Source: Desulfuromonadaceae bacterium | GTDB taxonomy: Bacteria > Desulfobacterota > Desulfuromonadia > Desulfuromonadales > SZUA-540 | Length of the DNA: 19,896 nt | Assembly: GCA_003250235.1 (NCBI GenBank) | Contig: QKGY01000107.1 | Coordinates: forward strand, 1-19,896 | Direction of reading: 5' to 3' | Shown here: positions 15,345-19,896 of the stretch, one piece after another | Layout of the letters: every line of letters starts with the position of its first letter | Position numbering within the stretch: position 1 is the first letter of the stretch | Program-made: the position numbers and the translations under genes | The notes under the pieces: generated by a model | Databases searched by the model: none | Seen by the model: only the letters and a program-made list of their open reading frames with translations | What the model was told of the DNA's origin: nothing

Positions 15345-16115
15345 TCAGCGGGCGATGCCGCGCTGACTGTTCTGAATGAAATCGACAAAAACCTGAAGTT
15401 CAGGGCTCTTGTCAATGTCCTGGTCAATTTTAGCCAGCGCCTCTTCCATACGAAGGCCAGACCGATAGATCAGTTTGTAGGCCTGCTTGATCCCACGGAT
15501 CGATGTATCGGAAAAGCCACGCCGTTTAAGTCCGATCAGATTCAGGCCGACAGTTTTGGCCCGGTCCCCCTGAGCGATCGTGTAGGGGGGAATGTCCTGA
15601 GCGACCATCGAACCACCGCTGACCATGACATGGCAGCCAACGCGGGTAAACTGGTGAACGGCGGAAAGCCCCCCGAGAATCGCATGATCGTCGATCTGAA
15701 CATGCCCGGCCAGGGTGGCGCCGTTGGCCAGAATGACCTGGTTGCCGACAATACAGTCATGTGCCACGTGGGAATAGGCCATGAGCAGGCATCTGTTGCC
15801 GACAACCGTCTCGCCCCCTCCGTCCTCGGTACCCCGGTGCAGGGTGGCAAATTCACGGATCGTGTTGCCATCGCCAATGCGCAGGGTGGATTTTTCACCG
15901 TGGAATTTGAGATCCTGGGGAACGGCTCCGACAGAGGCAAACTGGAAAATTTTATTGTTCTGGCCGATCTCGGTCCATCCTTCGATCACGCAGTGAGGGC
16001 CGACAGTCGTGCCGGCACCGATTCGCACGTTTTCTCCGATGACGGCATAGGGACCGATCTCTGCAGACGGGTCGATCTGAGCACCCGGCTGAATGATGGC
16101 GGTTGAATGAATCAT
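15345..16115 (-). CDS. lpxA: LpxA UDP-GlcNAc 3-O-acyltransferase
   Basis: The first enzyme of lipid A synthesis, a cytosolic left-handed beta-helix trimer that moves an R-3-hydroxyacyl chain from ACP to UDP-GlcNAc. The 256-residue length is normal. Hexapeptide repeats run from the N-terminus (IGPYAVIGENVRIGAGTTVG). GAVPQDLKFHGE (63-74) is diagnostic. H119 in AYSHVAHDC is the catalytic base (E. coli H125) and H154 sits in SAVHQF (E. coli H160). G167, thirteen residues after H154, lines up with the chain-length ruler G173 of E. coli, which suggests a C14-range acyl donor. The C-terminal helices start near LKRRGFSD. It follows fabZ by five bases, so acyl-ACP supply and use are transcribed together. 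Confidence 0.97.
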   Translation of the reverse strand: MIHSTAIIQPGAQIDPSAEIGPYAVIGENVRIGAGTTVGPHCVIEGWTEIGQNNKIFQFASVGAVPQDLKFHGEKSTLRIGDGNTIREFATLHRGTEDGGGETVVGNRCLLMAYSHVAHDCIVGNQVILANGATLAGHVQIDDHAILGGLSAVHQFTRVGCHVMVSGGSMVAQDIPPYTIAQGDRAKTVGLNLIGLKRRGFSDTSIRGIKQAYKLIYRSGLRMEEALAKIDQDIDKSPELQVFVDFIQNSQRGIAR

Positions 16116-16120
16116 ACGGT

Positions 16121-16564
16121 TCAGGACTCCTGACGCGGGGCAAAGGTGGCTTTCAATTCTGCTTCGGCGACAAGAACGTCTTCGACAAAGGCCTTGCCGG
16201 TAAAGCAGTAAAGACCGCGCTTGCAGTTGACCATCTCCAGTTCAATGCGCAGCACGTCTCCCGGAACGACCGGTTTACGGAACCGGGCATGATCGATCCC
16301 GGCAAAATACGTCACCTTGTCATCACCGATATTGTTGACAACCATGGCATAGAGGCCACCGACCTGGGCCATGGCCTCGATGATCAATACTCCGGGCATG
16401 ATCGGGTGCCCCGGGAAATGTCCCTGGAAAAAGGGCTCGTTGATCGTCACATTCTTGATGCCAATAACCTTCTTCCCCTCCTCGAGCTCAATGATCCTGT
16501 CCACGAGCAGGAAAGGATATCGATGAGGAAGCATCTTCATGATTTCCTGGGTATTAAGAACCAT
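16121..16564 (-). CDS. fabZ: FabZ 3-hydroxyacyl-ACP dehydratase
   Basis: A 147-residue hot-dog-fold dehydratase of type II fatty acid synthesis that converts 3-hydroxyacyl-ACP to enoyl-ACP, competing with LpxA and LpxD for the same 3-hydroxyacyl-ACP. MLPHRYPFLLVDRI (11-24) and GHFPGHPIMPGVLIIEAMAQ (48-67) are the family signatures, with catalytic H49 and E63. The start is ATG at 16564; AAGGAG overlaps the last codons of lpxD but is rather far away at about 12 bases. Its place between lpxD and lpxA is the classic proteobacterial order, which favours FabZ over FabA. Confidence 0.97.
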   Translation of the reverse strand: MVLNTQEIMKMLPHRYPFLLVDRIIELEEGKKVIGIKNVTINEPFFQGHFPGHPIMPGVLIIEAMAQVGGLYAMVVNNIGDDKVTYFAGIDHARFRKPVVPGDVLRIELEMVNCKRGLYCFTGKAFVEDVLVAEAELKATFAPRQES

Positions 16565-16570
16565 TTTGTT

Positions 16571-17611
16571 CTATCTCTCCTTTAGCAACCGCTCAAATTC
16601 GTCAATCTGACGCTTCAATCGCAACAGTTCCTTGCGCATCTCAGGTAACCTGGCAAACCCCATCGACGCCTTGAGCCATTCCTTGTGCGGGATGGCCGGC
16701 GCCCCGGAGAGCACCTGGTTGGGTTCCGTATCGCCGGCGATGCCCCCACGACCGCCGACCATGACGTTGTCGCCGATCTTGATGTGCCCCGCCGTACCGG
16801 CCTGCCCTCCAAAGGTGCAGTGGTTTCCAATGACGGTACTGCCGGCAATACCCACCTGGCCAGCCAGAACAGTGTCTTCTCCAATACTCACGTTATGACC
16901 GATCTGAACCAGGTTGTCCAACTTGGCTCCCCTGCGGATGCGGGTCTCGCCCATGGCAGCACGATCAATGCAGCTTGCAGCGCCAATCTCCACATCGTCT
17001 TCCACCACGACGATACCAACCTGGGGGATCTTGTAGTATGTGGTGCCATCCGGAGCAAAACCAAAACCGTCCGAACCGATAACAGCTGAAGGCTGCACGA
17101 TGACCCGGTTCCCTAGAACACATTCCTCCCGGACGACAACCCCTGCATGAAGCAGGCAGTCTTCGCCGATACGCACATTCGCGTAAAGAACCACTCCGGG
17201 GTGCAGAACCGTTCCGCTGCCGATCACGACATTTTCAGCAACATAACATCCGGGATAAATGGTGACATTGTCCCCGAGAGTGGCGGAAGGATCAACCCAT
17301 GCTCCTGCCATCACGCCCTTGGGCGGAGCCTTACGCACCCTGAAGTGGGTAAGAATCTTGGCAAAAGCCAGATAGGGATTGCGGCAGACCAGCATGGCCA
17401 ATCCCGGGGCGTCAACCCCGGGAGCCACGATAACCGCAGACGCCTTGGTGGTCTGGAGCCGCGACAAATACTTGGCGTTGGCAACGAACGTGATGTCCCC
17501 CTGCCCCGCCGTATCAATGGGGGCAACGTTTCCAATGGAGAGTGCCCCGTCACCGACAACCGAACCGCCGACCAGTTCGGCAAGTTCCTTAAGAGTCGCC
17601 GTGGCTTCCAT
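16571..17611 (-). CDS. lpxD: LpxD UDP-3-O-acylglucosamine N-acyltransferase
   Basis: The third enzyme of lipid A synthesis, adding the N-linked 3-hydroxyacyl chain at position 2 of UDP-3-O-acylglucosamine. It has 346 residues in three parts: a uridine-binding N-terminal domain (ending near RVRKAPPKGV, about 100), a hexapeptide-repeat beta-helix (about 101-315), and a C-terminal amphipathic helix (MRKELLRLKRQIDEFERLL). GSDGFGFAPDG (179-189) and LDNLVQIGHNVSIG (231-244) are diagnostic; H239 is the catalytic histidine, at the same number as in E. coli. The ATG lies two bases after the skp stop. FGGQAGTAGHIKIGDN completes the active-site repeat region. Confidence 0.97.
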   Translation of the reverse strand: MEATATLKELAELVGGSVVGDGALSIGNVAPIDTAGQGDITFVANAKYLSRLQTTKASAVIVAPGVDAPGLAMLVCRNPYLAFAKILTHFRVRKAPPKGVMAGAWVDPSATLGDNVTIYPGCYVAENVVIGSGTVLHPGVVLYANVRIGEDCLLHAGVVVREECVLGNRVIVQPSAVIGSDGFGFAPDGTTYYKIPQVGIVVVEDDVEIGAASCIDRAAMGETRIRRGAKLDNLVQIGHNVSIGEDTVLAGQVGIAGSTVIGNHCTFGGQAGTAGHIKIGDNVMVGGRGGIAGDTEPNQVLSGAPAIPHKEWLKASMGFARLPEMRKELLRLKRQIDEFERLLKER

Positions 17612-17613
17612 AG

Positions 17614-18144
17614 TTACTTGCCGCCCTGTTTTTTGAACTGCTCGTTGTAGCGCTCAATAACCTTATCGGTCAGGTCCACTTTCTTGTCGGCATACAGAAC
17701 CGAGCTCTCCGATTTCTCGAAAATCATGGAGAGACCTTCTTTCTGCCCGAACTCCTGAACAACCTTGAGCAGCTCTTCGATGATCTGGCGGGTATAGTCA
17801 GCATCCTTCTGCTGCAGTTCTTCCTGAATATCCTTGGTGAAACGTTGGAACTCCTTGACCTTCTGCTGATAGTCACGCTCTTTGGCCGAACGGGCATCGG
17901 CACTCAGGGCCAGGGACTGTTTTTCCAGTTCGTCCTTGAGTTTTTTCAGGTCGGCATCGCGGGTTTTGATCGTTTCCTGGTAATTCTTAACGGAAGCATC
18001 AATTTTCCCCTTCGCCGCCTTACCGGCCTCGGATGTATTCAACGCTTTCTGCAGGTCCACATAGCCGATTTTCACCTCTTCGGCCAGCGCAGGAACAGCA
18101 GAAAGGAAGAGAACCATAAGGGTCAATGCGATCAGTCGTTTCAT
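17614..18144 (-). CDS. skp: Skp/OmpH periplasmic outer-membrane protein chaperone
   Basis: A 176-residue exported chaperone that holds unfolded outer-membrane proteins on their way to the Bam complex. The N-terminal signal peptide MKRLIALTLMVLFLSAVPALA ends in ALA before EEVKIGYVD; the mature start KIGYVDLQKAL is the OmpH-family strand. The middle (about 45-135) is a charged coiled coil rich in K, E and Q, which forms the tentacles. The end SSVLYADKKVDLTDKVIERY returns to the body domain. GGAG six bases before the ATG is a strong ribosome binding site in the 30-base gap after bamA. It is followed directly by lpxD, the order found in many proteobacteria. Confidence 0.95.
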   Translation of the reverse strand: MKRLIALTLMVLFLSAVPALAEEVKIGYVDLQKALNTSEAGKAAKGKIDASVKNYQETIKTRDADLKKLKDELEKQSLALSADARSAKERDYQQKVKEFQRFTKDIQEELQQKDADYTRQIIEELLKVVQEFGQKEGLSMIFEKSESSVLYADKKVDLTDKVIERYNEQFKKQGGK

Positions 18145-18174
18145 GAAATACTCCTTTTTTCAGTAGGTTGGGCT

Positions 18175-19896
18175 TTAGAAAAACCGTCCGATAGAAAACT
18201 CGAAACGTGAGTTATCCTCATAATCTTTGGGATCCAGATTGTATCCCCATTCAAGTCGCAAGGGCCCCATGGGGCTGTTCCAGCGAATTCCCCACCCTGC
18301 ACTGTAACGCATGGTGGAAAAGAACTCCTCGTCTTCGCCCCAGGCATTCCCCGTATCGAAAAAGAGAAGTCCTTTGAAGCCGAGATCCTTGATCAGAGGA
18401 AAGGTGTATTCGAAATTGAAAAAGGCTTCCTTGTCGCCACCGATATAGTAGCCATCCGCATCCCGGGGACCGACCTCACGGGTAGCAAACCCCCGCAGGG
18501 TATTGATGCCACCGAGGAAAAACCTTTCATCGATAGGGATCTCCTTGTTGGTGAGTTTATGGACATACCCAACCTGGCCATGAATGGAGAAAACCGTGCT
18601 CCATTTCCAGGGAAAGAAAATGCGATGATCAAGGATATATTTGCTGAAATACTCGGTGCCTCCCGGCCCGGCAACCTCCCAGGAGAGTTCTCCGACATTA
18701 CCGCTCGTCGGGTCAGGGCGGTAATCCGTGGTATTGAGAGAGAAGGAAGAATACAGGGATGACAGAGTCGATTTGCCTTCCTGATCCTTCCAGTAATCGG
18801 AGGCATCAGGATCGACGTCGTAAATCTCTTTCTTCTCATAGCGATAGACAAAGAACAACCGGGTGTTCTCGGTCAGGGGAAATCCCAGCTTGACGTCGCC
18901 ACCGGTGGTCTTTTTCGAGAAATCCGTATACTCCCGGTCGGTATTGTACACGTCCCCACCAAGGGCCAGATCCGTGTCGAGAAAATAAGGATTGAGAACC
19001 CCCAACTGGTAGGTTGTGGTACTGCCGCCCAGAGAAGCAGAAAGATTCAGACGCAAAGCCCGCCCCAGAAAGTTATCCTGGGAGACCGAGCCCTGCGCGA
19101 CAAACCCGTCCACAGACGAGTAGCCGCCACCGATACTGAAGGTTCCGGTTGGCTTCTCCTTGACCTCGACATCGACGTCCATCAAAGACTCTTCCGGCCC
19201 TTTGCTGGTAGAGACGTTGACATCCTCGAAAAAACCCAGGTTATTGATCTTGTTGCGGCTATCCTTGATCTTGGTGGAATTGTAGAGATCGCCCTCGATC
19301 AGCTTCATCTGCCGGCGTATGATCTTGTCCCGCGTCCTGGTGTTTCCCGTAATGTGGATGCGATCAATAGTCACCTGAACGCCCTGTTCGATATCGTAGA
19401 GGATATTGACCAAGCGTTCCTTATTATCGAGTCGTGTTACCGGAGAAACGTTGACATAGGCGTAGCCCTGATTGGCGTACAGATCGTTCAGGGTAGAGAT
19501 GTCGCCGCGCAGAAGTTCTCGGCTGAATACATCCCCTTGCTTGAGTTTAAGCAGGGCAAAGAGTTCCCCTTTGTCACGGATGAGATCCCCTTGGATCTGG
19601 ACGTCTCCGACCCGAAACTGCTCTCCTTCCTGGATCTCGATCAGAAGATCCATATATTTCTTGTCCGGAGTGAAAGTAATCTGGGGTTGCTTTACTTTGA
19701 TCTGAACATACCCCTTATTGAGATACTGGTCGGCAATGATGTCCAGATCCATTTCAAGAACTTCGTCCTTGTAGGTGCCGCGGTTCGTCAGCCAGGATAG
19801 AAACCACTTTTCCTTGGTATCCATGACCTTTTTCAGCTCTTTGTCGGTAAAGACCGTATTGCCCTCGAAGCGGATGTGGCGTACGAGAATCTTCTG
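18175..19896 (-). CDS. bamA: BamA outer-membrane protein assembly factor (N-terminal part outside window)
   Basis: The C-terminal 573 residues of BamA, the Omp85 insertase that folds beta-barrel proteins into the outer membrane. The frame is open through base 19896 (KILVRHIRFEGNTVF), so the ATG at 19824 is internal. Three POTRA domains are visible, each opening with a VRxIRFEGN/VGDVQIQG/IDRIHITGN type strand; with an expected total of five, these would be POTRA 3-5. The 16-strand barrel follows from about GTFSIGGGYSSVDGFV. GGINTLRGFATREVGPRD is the loop-6 motif, with LRGF in place of the common VRGF/Y. The protein ends FEFSIGRFF, with the terminal phenylalanine expected of an outer-membrane barrel. 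A signal peptide and POTRA 1-2 must lie to the right. Confidence 0.96.
   Translation of the reverse strand, partial: QKILVRHIRFEGNTVFTDKELKKVMDTKEKWFLSWLTNRGTYKDEVLEMDLDIIADQYLNKGYVQIKVKQPQITFTPDKKYMDLLIEIQEGEQFRVGDVQIQGDLIRDKGELFALLKLKQGDVFSRELLRGDISTLNDLYANQGYAYVNVSPVTRLDNKERLVNILYDIEQGVQVTIDRIHITGNTRTRDKIIRRQMKLIEGDLYNSTKIKDSRNKINNLGFFEDVNVSTSKGPEESLMDVDVEVKEKPTGTFSIGGGYSSVDGFVAQGSVSQDNFLGRALRLNLSASLGGSTTTYQLGVLNPYFLDTDLALGGDVYNTDREYTDFSKKTTGGDVKLGFPLTENTRLFFVYRYEKKEIYDVDPDASDYWKDQEGKSTLSSLYSSFSLNTTDYRPDPTSGNVGELSWEVAGPGGTEYFSKYILDHRIFFPWKWSTVFSIHGQVGYVHKLTNKEIPIDERFFLGGINTLRGFATREVGPRDADGYYIGGDKEAFFNFEYTFPLIKDLGFKGLLFFDTGNAWGEDEEFFSTMRYSAGWGIRWNSPMGPLRLEWGYNLDPKDYEDNSRFEFSIGRFF

Noticed and set aside
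14090..15379. Long open frame of 429 codons on the plus strand opposite lpxB
   Set aside because: It is fully antisense to an unmistakable LpxB with all family motifs, its translation has no recognisable domain and is rich in H, Q and R, and its start lies inside msbA. It is a codon-bias shadow.
15027..16106. Open frame of 359 codons on the plus strand opposite lpxB and lpxA
   Set aside because: It spans the border of two convincing minus-strand genes and has no domain features, so it is treated as a shadow frame.
16571..17611. Regular short-period repetition in lpxD and lpxA DNA, considered as a repeat array or CRISPR
   Set aside because: The periodicity is the imperfect hexapeptide repeat of left-handed beta-helix acyltransferases; there are no identical direct repeats with spacers.
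18175..19824. ATG at 19824 as the bamA start
   Set aside because: The 24 codons to its right continue a POTRA strand (VRHIRFEGNTVF), and there is no signal peptide after the ATG, so it is internal.

Overview
This window is an outer-membrane biogenesis and lipopolysaccharide (LPS) locus of a Gram-negative bacterium. The gene order bamA-skp-lpxD-fabZ-lpxA-lpxB-msbA-DUF374 acyltransferase-waaA-lpxK, and the use of a DUF374 protein where enterobacteria carry LpxL/LpxM, suggest a deltaproteobacterium of the Desulfuromonadales (Geobacter/Pelobacter/Desulfuromonas) type. This taxonomic call rests on synteny and protein style, not on a database search.

Eighteen genes read leftward on the minus strand, from bamA (right edge, cut) to a GT4 glycosyltransferase ending at 755. 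They are packed with gaps of 0-70 bases or short overlaps, so they look like one long transcription unit with possible internal promoters. One gene, a GT9 heptosyltransferase cut by the left edge, reads rightward and converges on the cluster with only 5 bases between the stop codons.

Layout, in transcription order. (1) 19896-17614: BamA (barrel assembly) and Skp/OmpH (periplasmic chaperone). (2) 17611-14120: lipid A assembly enzymes LpxD, FabZ, LpxA and LpxB. (3) 14130-9209: MsbA flippase, a DUF374 acyltransferase related to LpxJ, WaaA Kdo transferase, and LpxK fused in frame to a Trm112-like zinc domain. (4) 9190-6001: an O-antigen ligase-like membrane protein, a WaaE-like GT2 and a GT4 for the core. 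(5) 5930-755: an outer-glycan module with a CDP-glycerol glycerophosphotransferase-like enzyme, a GT2, a GT11 fucosyltransferase, a GT52/sialyltransferase-like protein and a GT4. The stretch from about 1866 to 4860 is clearly AT-richer than its surroundings and looks recently acquired.

Together the genes make and acylate lipid A, flip it, add Kdo and core sugars, and decorate the outer glycan, while BamA and Skp provide outer-membrane protein assembly. Several starts of the extended reading frames are not the likely real starts; lpxB (TTG), msbA (GTG) and waaA (GTG) have Shine-Dalgarno sequences that place initiation further in. I saw no tRNA, rRNA, CRISPR array, insertion sequence or convincing intrinsic terminator, and no gene-free stretch longer than about 70 bases. 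The least ordinary features are the LpxK-Trm112 fusion with an internal ribosome binding site, the absence of a UDP-2,3-diacylglucosamine hydrolase between lpxA and lpxB, and the transferred-looking outer-glycan island.
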